A stretch of DNA of 64,000 bases, taken from the NCBI GenBank assembly GCA_019828595.1, contig JAHQRK010000007.1, positions 1,550,001 through 1,614,000 of the forward strand, in the 5' to 3' direction. The notes under the pieces were generated by a model that was given only the letters and a program-made list of their open reading frames with translations, was not told the origin of the DNA and searched no databases. This DNA comes from Aphanomyces cochlioides (lineage: Eukaryota > Oomycota > Saprolegniomycetes > Saprolegniales > Verrucalvaceae). Below are positions 11,250 through 28,300 of this stretch, piece after piece. Each line of letters begins with the position of its first letter. The stretch's first letter is position 1. Both the position numbers and the translations under genes were made by a program.

Positions 11250-11909
11250 CTATTCGTTGTCGAGTTTTGCCATGACTTCGTCACATAATGCTTGCATCTT
11301 CTTTTTGTACTCTTGCACCATCAATTTGGCTTGCTCTTTTTTACCATTCTTTTTCAATAGCAAGAGATCATTTTCGTTGGATACATCAATTTGAGTTTCA
11401 AGATTTGTCGTGTTGTCCTTGATGAGAAGATTCATATGTGTTGCATCGGACTCATCCAGCATAACAAAAAGCTTCGCCTTTGTTACGGACATTCCAGAGG
11501 TTTCTTCACTTTCGATAGGAGAGCCATTGCTAGAATATGTAATTTCGCCTTGCCTGCGTCGTCGGACTGTGGACGGAGTTTGTAGTCTTAGGCTCCTGCG
11601 ACGTGTTGGCGTCTCAACATCAGACTTCGATGGCGTGACAAACATTGAAATTGATGACTTTCTAGACTTGGACCTTGTACGTCGGACTTTGGGTAGAACT
11701 GATGATAAATCGCCTTTGTAATCCGCCATGAATTGGTTGAGGGGCATGGATCGGATTTTCTCCGGGATGGGCATTGTGTCACGAGCAAATTGGTTTCTCA
11801 GCTCCTCAACATAGCTGTTTATTAACCTTTCCAGCTTTTGACATCGCTCTTCCACTTGCTTGTCGATATCGTTGATCCGGTCTGTTAACCAACTGATTTC
11901 CGGCGCCAT
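11250..11909 (-). CDS. Borealin-like chromosomal passenger complex subunit
   Basis: Single-exon gene of 219 residues. Residues 1-45 form a helix/coiled coil (DRINDIDKQVEERCQKLERL), as in the INCENP/survivin-binding part of borealin. This is followed by PEKIRSMPLNQFMADYKGD, which lines up with the borealin motif after its helix (LPKALREMNWLDYF in human). A basic, Ser/Thr-rich linker has repeated R-R-S/T and TP sites, likely Aurora or CDK targets. At about residue 125 the segment ITYSSNGSPIE matches the borealin IYNISGNGSPL motif that begins the C-terminal dimer region. Borealin helps target Aurora B to centromeres. The match is by short motifs only. A coiled-coil protein of another kind remains possible. 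The gene is divergent to SMC5, with 179 bp between the starts. Confidence 0.68.
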   Translation of the reverse strand: MAPEISWLTDRINDIDKQVEERCQKLERLINSYVEELRNQFARDTMPIPEKIRSMPLNQFMADYKGDLSSVLPKVRRTRSKSRKSSISMFVTPSKSDVETPTRRRSLRLQTPSTVRRRRQGEITYSSNGSPIESEETSGMSVTKAKLFVMLDESDATHMNLLIKDNTTNLETQIDVSNENDLLLLKKNGKKEQAKLMVQEYKKKMQALCDEVMAKLDNE

Positions 11910-12063
11910 TTTGAGAATTTTAAAAATGGCGGTTGGAGTTTAGATGAGAGATTTTTAGAATTTAGAGCAATTTTTTTCTTTTTGTCAATTACTACTAGTA
12001 TTAGTATGTTTTTGGTGAGTTTGATCAAAGAACTATTAAATAACATCAATTCGAACTTGATCA

Positions 12064-12073
12064 TTTTGGCGCC
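12064..12073 (+). promoter_or_regulatory. E2F-like site between borealin-like gene and SMC5
   Basis: The sequence TTTTGGCGCC fits the E2F/DP consensus TTTSSCGC apart from one base and lies 16-25 bp before the SMC5 start codon, inside the 179-bp interval shared with the divergent borealin-like gene. Both neighbours are chromosome-segregation genes of the kind E2F controls in other eukaryotes. Function here is inferred. Confidence 0.4.
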
Positions 12074-12088
12074 CGATTCTGGACTGCC

Positions 12089-15949
<3,861 letters not shown>

Positions 15950-16357
15950 CCTTGTTAAAGAGAGTAAAACCAAGGTCCTCTGCTAATATAAGGCTTCCTC
16001 ATGTATTTCTTAATCGAATTCATTTGAACTCTCACTACCGGAGATACAACGTAAAACATACTCATAAATTATCAAGATTACCATCACTTGGATCTGGGCA
16101 TTGAATAATACTACGAACTACGTAGTAGTAGTTATCTCGTTCATCGTGGTATTATCCATTATTATACATAAATTGCCAATTGCCACCTACCCTTGTCAAC
16201 TGATAACAGTCAATGACTGTCATCACAGTGTAAGAAATATGCTTTACATTTTGATTGGCTGATCATCTAGAAAAACATCTGATTGGTTAATTTATTCGGC
16301 TTAAAACTTTGAGAGAAGCACCATCCTCCGCTGAGCTCCCACATCGGGACCTTGACG
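15950..16357. other. Intergenic region upstream of VPS13
   Basis: About 400 bp between SMC5 and VPS13 in the same orientation. The left part is the SMC5 3' region; the right part, AT-rich, carries two ATTGG (reverse CCAAT) boxes listed separately. Short open frames here have no recognisable features. Confidence 0.4.
16252..16287. promoter_or_regulatory. Pair of CCAAT-type boxes upstream of VPS13
   Basis: Two TGATTGG motifs (reverse complement CCAATCA) lie 28 bp apart, 71-105 bp before the VPS13 ATG. This is the usual distance for NF-Y-type promoter elements. Similar pairs occur upstream of the pICln gene. The role is inferred from position and motif only. Confidence 0.35.
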
Positions 16358-19300
16358 ATGATTCAGCATGCTCTCGCATTGATGCTTCAGCGCCTTCTCG
16401 GCAAATTTCTGACGCTTGATGCATCTCAGCTAAACTTGAGCATTTGGAGTGGTGATTTAACTTTCAAGAATCTTCAGTTGAAGTTAGGTTACGGACGAGG
16501 CGAGGTTGGTGAATTGCAAATACAGGTTCCGTGGAGAGCCCTATGGACTCAGCCAATGGTTCTCCGAGCACAGCATATTCGTATACATGCCCATGCGCAG
16601 TCCGAGAATACCGATGTGAAAGAGGACAATGTTGTCCAGGCCGTGTCAGAAGAACAAGACAGGACATACCTCACCAAGCTCCTCGCTTGTATCATTGGGA
16701 ATATTCAAATAGAGCTTGAAGATATTCAAATCCAGTACGAATGCGCTGAAGACTCTCGTGAAAAGGTAAATACAAACATGTACGAGACTCTAAAATCTGT
16801 AATAGGCATCAGGGTATGGTGTGTGTACGATTGAACGCATTGTTTTACAGAACACTGACGGCGATTGGAGTCCGGCATTTATAGATCCAGCAGAAGGTGG
16901 AAATGTTTCTAGAAAAGTAAGTGACTTGAATAGACTTCTCTGAGTCACGCATTTAGCGACTTAGAATCCAAGGTTTGTCAGCGTATGTCACGCCCTTTGT
17001 ATCAACGACACGTCATTACGTATTTCACAACTGGTCGTCGGACATTAAGGTGAAATAATTTGGAGGCAAATATTTTAACCTCCTTGTAGGCAACGCTGTT
17101 TTATCAAAGCTCCAGTGCAGCAATACCAGACGTCAGCCTTGATATTTCTTTTGATGTGGACGAATGTTTCCAAGTCGATTGTAATGTGTGCAAAGTTGTT
17201 GTTCAACCTCAGGATACGTCTCCAAAATTGCAAGTTCATTTTGAAGCTATACATGTTGACGTATTGAGCGCCATATTGGCCGAGTTGAAAGCCCCATTCG
17301 ATCATTATGATCAATTAACCCAACTTGGTCCAAACAAAACTGCAGGATTTGCTTTGGTGCTTACATATGCTAAACAATGGCTTTTGGCGGATTGCATAGA
17401 CGCTGGATCAAAAGAAACAGTGTCACTAAGCGACGAGGACGACGACGAAATATTTGAAGACGCTGTGGCACCACCAAGCTTAAATATAAATATGCACATG
17501 GGTACTGCTATCGCCTTGACACTGTTTTCAAGAAAATCTTCGCCACCCGATCCTCGTCATTGGTGCTTAATTTTTGAAGGAACTAGCCTATTTTGGAGTC
17601 AAACCTGCGTTGAGAATGAGATCAGATTGGAAATTTCTTCACTGTCTTTACAAGAATTTCATAATGGAGAAATTCTGGATATAATTTGTCAAAAATCGTC
17701 CAGCTGTACCCCATTTTTCCTCTTTTCAGTCATTCTTCCAGAAGATGAGAGTCGTCGAGTTGGAACCCCAACTCTGCTGAAATGCTGGATGGACAATTCC
17801 ATAACTGTCTTCGTCCATGAACATACTATTCTCGAGTGGATAGTGTTGTTGCAGCCACTGGTTACATGGTACAAAAGTTGGGTAACAAGATATTCGTCAA
17901 TTTCAGAGCACGATTCAATCAATCGAAATCAGTCGCCGCTTGTAGTGGACATGAAATTGGGCTCAATTTTTGTTTGTTTAACGATTACACCAACATTTAC
18001 GACGAAATTTCATGTGGATAACCTGTTGATTGAGACCAAGACTGTGGGGGCAAACTTAATTACCTCGTTCTTTATTGGATTAATTCAAGTTCAGTTCGAC
18101 CAAAATTCAGTTCTTTCATTGCAAAACATGATTGCGACTCTTACACATCAAGCAATCATCAATTCAAGATCAGAAACATCGAATTTGTGTCATCATACTT
18201 TTGAAAATGGACCATCAGTACCAACGATACAATCAAGCAGCAGTAATGTGTTTGGTGAGCGCTTTAATCTTACTCATGACGAAGATCCTATCTATACATT
18301 GGTTATAACCATCCCCCCAATATTCATTAACATGTCTGAAGCAGACTTCTTCAATCTTATGAAATTGAGTGGAAAATGGTGTAAATATTTTTCTTCAGGC
18401 TCCATTCCGCAAATATCAACGCATCATACTACTTTAGTGCAACATCAGTCATCATTGCTGAAAGTCGAAATAATGTCCCCAGAAATTTCGCTGAAGATTG
18501 AACCTGTGGGTGTAATTTCTGCTCGGAATATTCGTTGCTTTAGTAGTGTTTGCTCAAATGTGCAAAACTCAGTGCTCTCAGTTGACAGTTTGTCGGTGTA
18601 TGATCTCGCCAATGAAAGTGTGCCAATTATTATCGTGAATGAGGGCTTCGTGCTGAATTGGGCTCTTTGTCCGAGGTCTGCCTACACATTTTCGGACCAG
18701 TTAAATTTAAGTGCCATGAGTATTCAGCTTATACATTTAGCATTCCCTGGCCAAGTTCATTGTTCATTGTCGATTCCGTTCCTGTCGAAACTCAATCAGT
18801 GTATCGCTTTGGGCAATCTTCACAATGAACTGTGCAAAGGAATTGTGGACACCACCCACAAAGAAGAATACATTACTGAAGTAAAGCCCGATGCAAACCA
18901 CTGCACTGTCCAGTGTACGTTATGGCTCGAACGGGGTTTCCTGATTGATGTATATCATTTTGACAGAGAACGTGTCCACCAGTGTCAAAATTGCTCTGAG
19001 ATGAATTTGCATTTGGTCTCATTATCAAGTTCATTTTTCACATTTACTGGAATGACGTTTGACTTGTCGTGTGATGTCATCACAGATTATCGGGGAACTA
19101 TGAAAGACTTACAACTTCTGGATTCTTCCCATCCTTTAACGAAATCAGATGTTGAAATGTTTCACCGCGAAGCCATATCTTCAACAAAAAAAGACAACAC
19201 ACAGCATATAGATTTTCGTTTGGCTTTGTGCACCGAAGAAATGTCTCCCCATTACTTGCTACAACTTCGCTTGGATTCTGTAGCCCTAACTTACTTGCTT

Positions 19301-22300
19301 CGTGTTTACAAACAACTGAATTATTTCTGTCGTAATCACCTTTATTATGCTCTGTACACACCGTTGACCACAAATCAATTGAGCCAAGTCTTCGACGTGT
19401 ATGAAATCCGAAGTCGTGAAAGTCCGTCAACCAATGACCCTCCTGGTTTTCATTGGGAAGTTGTTGCTCATGATCTTAGCTTTTCGCTTCCTAGAAACTC
19501 CTGCTCCCATGAGATGCTTCAACTGCATGCAAGTAATGCTAAATTTTACTCATCTAAGCATGATTCGGACTTTCTGATGAGTGGTCTATTTGCAGACGAA
19601 GGATTAAATGGCTCTTTTATTGAAACGGTTTCACGCCGTCAGGAATTGAGGCGCATTGAGCTCAGAAATTTAAGGCGAATAGTAAAAAATCAAAGAGCAA
19701 AGCTTTTAGCCAGTCAATCCCAGTTGCGTGCAGATTATAAAACTGCGATGAGGGAATCTCAGCGTTTTATGCATGAAGGTGGAAGTGTTGAATCTCTCTT
19801 GCAAGCTGAACAAGCATGCGCAATTTTGAGCTCCAAGCTATCATCCTTGGAAAATCATTTAAGTGGCCTGCAATCCCATCTTACTTTCATAGATTCTGAG
19901 ATCGAAGCCAGTAAGAGCTCCAAGGTACTTTTGAGTCAATACCATGTATGTAATTAGTTTGATAGGATGAAGTAAAGGTTGTGGGTAGATATCGTAGTCA
20001 TTCATTGGAAATGATTCAAAGTTCAGTCGACAAAATTCCGGAATACAATATAAGCTCGCTCTTTGGCTCTGAGGATGCAGCATTCCATGATGCAGCTGAA
20101 GAAAGTGTTGCAGAGACAGTACTTCCATGGCTCTCCTTTGAATTAATTGGCTTAAGTGGATGGACGATTGATCCTATGACAAACGCGATAGATTCTAGAA
20201 ACCCATTGTTTCAACAAGCAATGGCCACCTGTACTATTGATTTCAAGACTGAGCAGGATGAGAAATCAAATTCTAGTTATTTGGTGCAAGATGTGAAAGT
20301 TCGAATCAATGAGTGGAACATCGGCTTTAAGGAATACCAATACGAGACAATTATTGGTATGATTTACGAAAACTTTAAAGAAGTCAATAGCACAGTTAAT
20401 GAGAACTTTTGGCCGCGCTGCCAAAATTGCGGTGGATTCCATGGCGACACAATAATTTGCAATGTGGATTGGCTCCGTGTATCCATCGATGTTGAAGATG
20501 CTTTGTTGTCACTTCGAAAGTCAATGACCCCCCCTGAAAAACACACAAATATTGACTTTGAACAGCTCAATATCATGATTACTATGAAAACAAGCGACTA
20601 TTTAAATATCGATGTTTCTGCAGTGGCCTTTTCCATTTCTGAAATGAATGATGTGATAAAAGAATATGTGCGTCCAACTCAAGCGATAAGAGATGTCCCA
20701 CAACTGTACTTCACGTCAACTTCCAGCTATACTGACAGCAAATATATCGTACACTTCAACCACTCGCATGTCATTTTGATTCCTGATTCTTTGACTATGT
20801 TGACAAGCTTTTTTTCATGGCCGTTTTGGATAAAACCAGTTGAAGAGCAGTTGGTTTTTCTCATCCCACCAGCGATTGATTGGAAAATTATGGAAGTATG
20901 CGTTGTCTTTGACAAAGCTTGCTGCTTTTACCTTCTTGAGGAGTTCAGTAAAGTTGATACAAGGTAGTGATATTCACATTTTTTTTCTTATTTATACCCA
21001 GGGCCTTAGTATTGATGGCAAAAGTGAAGTTTGATTACACTTGGTCTCAAGATGTGACAAGCAACACGAGCTCAACAAAAGTGGATTGCATTACCGAGCA
21101 ACATGGATTGTACTTTTCATCTTTACCAGATCTTCGGATTGACATTGATTTTCCATTGATGAATGCTTTTACCTTCCAGTACATGCATTTAATGGAATAC
21201 CTTCACAAACCTTCACTACAAGCCTCACAAAGATATGCTGTGTCTCTTCACGCTGATAAACAAGGACTAAACTTGATACCCGTCGAGACCCGAGTGTCTG
21301 TACAAGACGCTCTACTTCTCTCAAATATTGGTAACATCTACAAAGCTCACAAGAATATTGTTTTCTGTGGTCGGGAGCTCACGGCTCAAAGCGAAACTCC
21401 AAAAATTATAAGCGATCGCCTGTTAGCTGATATAGGCGGTTTACGGGTTGTTCTAGTGAATAACAGTCTTGGAGTACCGATAGTCGACATTGTCATGTCC
21501 GAAATTGAATGTGAGTACGAATGCACGAAGGACACATCAATGAGCATTGGAGGAATTTTTCATTGTAACTACTTCAACAATAGCATTTATCGGTGGGAAC
21601 CTCTCATTGAGCCATTCGAAATCCAAAGTGCAAGTTTGCTTTCAAATTCTCTTGATGTGGAGCTGAACTTACCATTTGCCCTGAATGTCAACATCACTCC
21701 AGCCATGGCCCCAATCTTATTCATGGAGAACTTGCTACAGGCCGACGACGTTGTCGCCAGTGGAATCACGGTCATCACTCCCTTTTGGCTACAGAACAGT
21801 TTAGGCACCAGTATAAAATTCAGCTTTGCGCATGGTGAGTCGTTCATTCAAGACAGTGTTGATCACAGCCAAATTGTACCCATCGACTGTCGGGACAAGA
21901 ATACTCACTTGCGAACTTTTGATAAAGCAAGTGAATTAGATACGTTGCTCTCCCAGAGAAATAACCTCACAGCTCAACATTCATTGTAAGCGAACATAAA
22001 AATTATTCAATTGATATCATGGAGTAGGTTTATATGGGTGACCGGATCCCAGTGGATGAGTCTCAATCCAGTAACAGTTGACGTCGTTGGCCATATTGCC
22101 ATAGGCTTGAGGCCAGTCGAGGAATACGCTGATGAGGAAGACTTGTCATTCCCCGTCATTGTCGCTGAGATTTCGCTACAGGAAGATGGCAGTAAATTGA
22201 TTCACTTACATTCACAGGTGCTAGTTCGAAATGAAACGTCCATGCCATTAATTTTGTGGGGATATGCACCACCCGGTATTGTTGAGGAATGGATTGTCGA

Positions 22301-25300
22301 TCGTGAAACAACATCCTACGTTCCACTCCACTTAATTCACCCTGAAGCTCGTTTGAGTGTGCGGCCATCGTTGGAAACTGATTATGCACCTCTAGCTTCG
22401 ACTTTTGGAGAATTCGAGAAGGAAATTCGATCTGCCCAGCTTAATTTCGATCACCAACGGCGTCGATTTGTTCGATCTGGAGCCTGTACTTGCAAGAGTA
22501 AAGGAAATGGACCAACATCACAGATATTGTCCATGCAATTACTGCCAGGAATGCTAGTTCGTGAGCTACCAGCCTGGCATTGCGTATACGACGTTGAAGC
22601 GTTTGCTTTGATAAACTCCTCGTTGAAAGCAAAAGGTCCAGTAACACGATCAACTTCAACAGTGGTATCGGAGGATGACGAAGATGAAAGAGAATCTGAT
22701 TTATTTGAGGCACTACTCCGACTTGATGAAAAATCCAGTCCGATTTCGAAGCAGCAAGTAATTGTGGACATAAGTGAAGAGGCAAAAAATGCTAAACAAG
22801 ATCAAGAGTCATCTGCCTTGCATTTCGCTCATATTTTGACGTTGAAACCATACTTAACCTTACATAACCGTCTTGCTTGCCCTGTGGCCTATCGTATCCT
22901 AGCACAATCACTACAATTGGTATGTACTTGGCTGCACTGAGAATATTCATCTATTTACAGGTAGCTGAAGGTGTTCTAACTGTTGGGGAAATGCTTCCTT
23001 TATTCCAAATTAGTAGCCAAGAAGAACTGTTTGTATCTTTTCGATTGGAAAATTACAATTGGAGTGAATTGACGACCCTACTACATCCTAAGACGTCCTG
23101 CATTCCATTCAAGGAAAGCAATGACAATATTAAGATTAGGGGGCGCTTATTTCCGCAAGCGGCGAAAGTTCACAATTCACAAGGTACGCAGTCTTGGTAG
23201 GTGTGCCTCAACTTGCCCTAGGCCCAGTCCCAGATCTTCTACTCAGATTAAAAAAGAAAGATCGAGACGTTATCGTTTATAGCTCCCTTTGGATTGTAAA
23301 TCATACCGGTTTACCTCTTGAATACTGCGACGCCCTCAGCCGCAAATCAGTGGAAAATGCTTTCACTTATATGCACAATCGTCCTGGCTCCCTTGCAAGC
23401 ACTAACTTTGTTCGACGTCTGTCAACAGCTATGGATCCCCCATCCTCAGCACTTGATGCCTTCCAATTGTTCGAGAAGCCTGCTACAATAGTTCCTGTTG
23501 CCATATATTTGGTGGTGAAAGAAGCTCAGAATTTACCTAACAGGCACAAATATGTCGGAACTCAAAACCCTTACGTTCGCGCTTCACTCTTTGTTCCCAA
23601 GCAAACGAAAAACGGCGAAATAGTTGAAAGCTTATTCTGCTTTGCAACAACAAAGCCCCATGTTAGTGGTGGTATAAACCCAAAATTCTCCCGTGCTCTT
23701 GGCAATACGATGTATCTACCATTTCCAACTGAAATGGGTGTCTACCAACTTCAATCTGCAAGAGTCGTAGTTGAAATGCGATCTACTTGGTACGGCTCAG
23801 ACACATTGCTCGGGATTGGTACGTTGTTGTCACTTTTCTATTTTTGACGTATTCCGTGTGTAGTATCTCTGCCTTTGTCTGAAATTTCTTCGAAACGAGA
23901 AAAATATGCTGGATTCGAATGGCATGAACTTATCAAACGGAAGTCATCAAAGCGTGGTCCTGTTGAAGGAGAAAGTGGGGGACAAATATTAATGTCGTTT
24001 ACTCTGGCCACAAAACACTTTATCGACGCTCAGGATAACGGGCATAGTTGGGGAATCGTTCAAACTACACCTAGGAAGATTACACCACAGCGGACGTCAT
24101 TATTAACGGAAACTCCCTTTGAATTGACCGTGTATCTGCCCACGAATAGATTCACATCAGTTGTTATTTCTGTTGTACCAAGCACAACTGTATTGGAAAT
24201 CATCAATAGAGTGTCAAGTTTAGGAGGGTGGGTAATTACTCCTCATAACTATGTGCTAGTTGAGCTCCTTTTACCACGGTTTGTATCTTTGCGTAGTGCA
24301 GGTCGACCCGAGGCTGAACGTTGGTATGGGGCTGTGTTGTCCGATGGCGATATTCCAATCAAATTGATTGGAAAAAAATTTGGTGTGCATTTGTGTCATC
24401 GAATCACTTTCAATACACTGCGGCTTTACGATGAAAGCAGCACAGCAAGTGTTCATCACTCAACTCCTCGATCTCTTGCCAAGCAATACCAACCAAATCA
24501 AGTCATTCCTGTTGAATGGTCAGAAGCTATAAATTTTGGATCAAAGTCGGGCTCTTCATGGGATGTCTTGCGCGTTCGAACGTCTAAATCCAGCTGGTCG
24601 GATGCGGTACGAATCCACCGTAATGCCCTTGGAAATTCTGGAGTTGCCCAGTTGTTAACTTTAGTTGAAGAGGCCCAGTATGCTCGGTTTAGTCTGAGAA
24701 AGCAATTTGAACTTGCACTGTGGAGTTGTTATGGTCCTGGTGTATTTGGGGACACGATCGTTACTACTATTGTTCCACGTTATGTCTTGATCAATCAAAC
24801 ATCATTTCCGCTGTCGTATCGCCAACATAACTGTCAAATTGTGACAACATTATTGGTTAACGATATGAAGCCTTTTCACTGGGATAACGCAGATGAACCA
24901 AAAAAGAGTATTGAAGTTACCTTTGCTGATGGTGAAATGGACTGGTCTGGGCCATTTATGATTCACTCACTAGGTGAGTTAATCGAACCACTCGTCTGAT
25001 CCTCGTTCATTAGGAACAACACATTTGAAGTTACGTGGAAAAGATAACGTACATGATATCTACATATTACAGGCTCAATTGGACATGATTGGTGGATCTA
25101 TTGTATGCGTTTTTCGTGACGAGAGTAAGCGATGGCCACCATATCGGATTGATAACTTCACTTCTTTTCGTCTTCAATTTCGTCAAGCTCAATGGAACAA
25201 GGAGATTTGGGATGAAGTTCGACCTCGAAGCTCAGTTCCGTATTCGTGGGACAATCATGAAGGACCACAGTCATATTCTGCAGACGGCAATCAAACTCAT

Positions 25301-28300
25301 GTGCTTGAACGTTATTTGGAAGTTCGCTTCATGCAGATTTCGTCATCTTTGTCGTTGGATGTAACAAATGCTGTTGTGGACAAAAAGGAATATAATCTTG
25401 ACATGATGCAAAAACATAAGCGTCTACAATTGACACGTTCCTTACCAGCGGCATTGTTTGATGGTTGCGCTGTTCAGGGAATGCTTTTAAAAAAGGACAA
25501 CGCGTTCAACTGGAGTAAAAGGTAATACCACAATAATATTTTTTCATATTTCACTAGATATTTTCGATTACACGAACACATGGTGTATTATTTTATGACG
25601 GAGAATGATCATGGTCTACGAGGTGTTATAGACCTGGCGACAAATCATTTGGCGGAAGAAAGTGTAACACTGTACATGCGAGGATGGTCAAAACCGAAGT
25701 TTAAGCACACTACTGTGTCAAAAAAGACGAATCCACTACAGAGTATGGCAAAAAGCATTTCTGAGACATTATTTGGTGAAGAAGTGAAAGAAGACCTTGC
25801 TAGTTATGTCCCATATTGCGAAGAGTACGCCTTATGGATTGGTAGTCTGATTCGAATGTCACATTCAATGGTTATGAAAGCCACTCAGTGGCTCAAGGCA
25901 TTAACAATCAGTGGGGCAGAGTTGACGCCGTCACAACTCTTTCTATTGTCGGGTTCAGAATTGGTGCAATTCTTAATATCTGAAGCTTTAGCTAGCAATA
26001 CACTTGTCGCTGTTGACAAAGCTCAGCAAATGTTATATTATGGTGTTCTAGGGTTGTGGAACCCCCCTCCAGACATTGATGTCGATGACATTAGATTTGA
26101 AAACTCAAGCACATTGTACCGGGTAATCTTACCCACTCCACCCGCACCAACAACTCGAGAATTTTCGATTTCTACAACAAATAGAACTTATCATTTACGC
26201 GCAGAGACTCCAGATGAAGCTGCTTCATGGTGTCGTCACATTCGTGAGGCAATGATAGCGGCAATGCATGATGCTCATACGAATCAATCATCCAAACTTT
26301 CAGATTCAATGCATGATACCAAAACAACGACAAAAACTTACGTTTTTGCAAGAGTCCGTGCTGATGGCCCAACAAAAGTTTTGGAGCTTACAGAAGGAGG
26401 GGAGGAAGATGATGAATTCGGCGCCAATTTTGCTGGCATCAATCTAATAAATCAGTCTCCAAGAGAACTCACTGAATATACTGTGGATTGGTTGAGACAT
26501 GTTCACGTCGACATAAATCTGGCAAGTGTTGGTGTCAGCTGTGTTAATAGCAAACCTATGGAGTTAATTTACGCCAGTTTGCGCGGCGTAGTTGCGTCTT
26601 TTGATCGAAATGAAAACAAGATGAGATTTGGAATTTCATGGATGGATATCCAAGCTGATAATCAAGTTCCTGAAGCAACCTTTCAAACATTACTATGTCC
26701 AAAGCAGCGAGATGCTGTGGACACAGCTGAATTAGTTTGTCATGACTGTAACGTGCCTCAAGACCAAACCGCTTTTCATTTTTGCTGTGGATGGAGTAAC
26801 GAACAAGGCTCAACTGACTATTTTGAGTATTGTTCATTTTATGTATCTCCTATGCTACTACAATTGGATGAAGAATTTGTATCGCTCTTACGGGATTTCT
26901 TGAATGAGGTGCTCTTCATCTTTACAATATTCTTCACAATTAGTGACTAGGTGTTGATGCACCAAAATGGGGCTGCTAGGCAAGATTTTAGTGATGCAAC
27001 CCAAAGTACGCAAAAAATTAATATAGGACAAATTCAGGCTGATTTTAAAATGGTGATGGAGAGTGAAGAACTGGATCCATTGAACAACACTAGTCTCCTT
27101 GAAGAACATACTGCGTCATCAACAGAACGTAAAGTATATTTTGCTGTTCTGAACATCCACGCTGTCGAGTTGGATATAACGTTTCGCAGTGATGTTATTA
27201 ATGATCGTTTCAAAGCACAAGAGCAGAAGTTTGACGGTAGTAAATACACGCGTTTCCAGCCCTAATCACACAATTTAGACGAGCTCACAGATAATGTCGC
27301 AGCATGGATACCAAGTTTGAGCATGCATGTTCCAGATTTGGACAATGCACCAATTCGTCTGAATGCGCTGGTAGTTGAGCATGCGTTTGGTACAAGTGGC
27401 GATATCACTCGACGAGTATCAAAATATTACACCAGGCAGTTGTGGAAGCAGATTCATAAAATTCTGGGGTCGTTTGACTTCCTCGGTAATCCAGCTGGTC
27501 TACTGGATCATTTGGGAACTGCGGTAGAGTGTGATACCATTATCATTGACAAGATTTGACTAGGTTCGAGATTTGATTGTTGAACCATTTGAAGGTGCTC
27601 GAGCCGGCTCGGGAATAGCAGGAAGTGGCTTGGGATTTGGAAAAGGGTTAGCTAAAGGAGCTACAAGTTTTGTCACGAACTTTATTGATGGAACTTCAGA
27701 TGCCACATCAAAAGTAGCTGGGACTTTTGGACAGGGTTTGGCAACCATGAGTTTTGATGGTCATTATCAACAAATTCGGGCAAAGGCTCGTCGACGTCAT
27801 GTTCGTGGCTTCAAGGAGGGAATTTTGCAAGGTTCAAGAGAATTAACATTGGGTACAATGTTCGTGTCACATTGTCTTTTCTAATGTGGTATGAATAGGT
27901 ATGGTAGAAGGTGTGACTGGCGTTGTTATGAATCCTCTTCGTGGAGCCCAAACTCACGGTCCTCTGGGTTTTTTGAAGGGTACTGTCACAGGTCTAATCG
28001 GATTGCCTATGAAACCCGTCGCTGGAGTATTTGATTTTGCGTCCAGGGCTACCCAAGGGATTCGAAATCGCTCTGTTCATCATGGTCGTCGAGGGTAAAC
28101 TAGAATCATAGGACAATCATGATTGTTTTTCTATAGGTTGAGACTTCCTCGAGTGTTCGGACGTTACAATGAATTGAAATACTACAAAGAAGAAGATGTA
28201 ATCGCACATATGTTGGTCCGAAAAATAGGCACGGATGAGAAGATAATATTCTACACACGGTTGGAGCAAATGGTTCCAGCACAAGAACTAGCTGAAGTTG

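Noticed and set aside
23184..23200. A 17-nt GT-AG intron in VPS13
   Set aside because: It would fix the frame, but every other intron here is about 34 nt or longer, and a 65-nt GT-AG intron just upstream fixes the frame as well.
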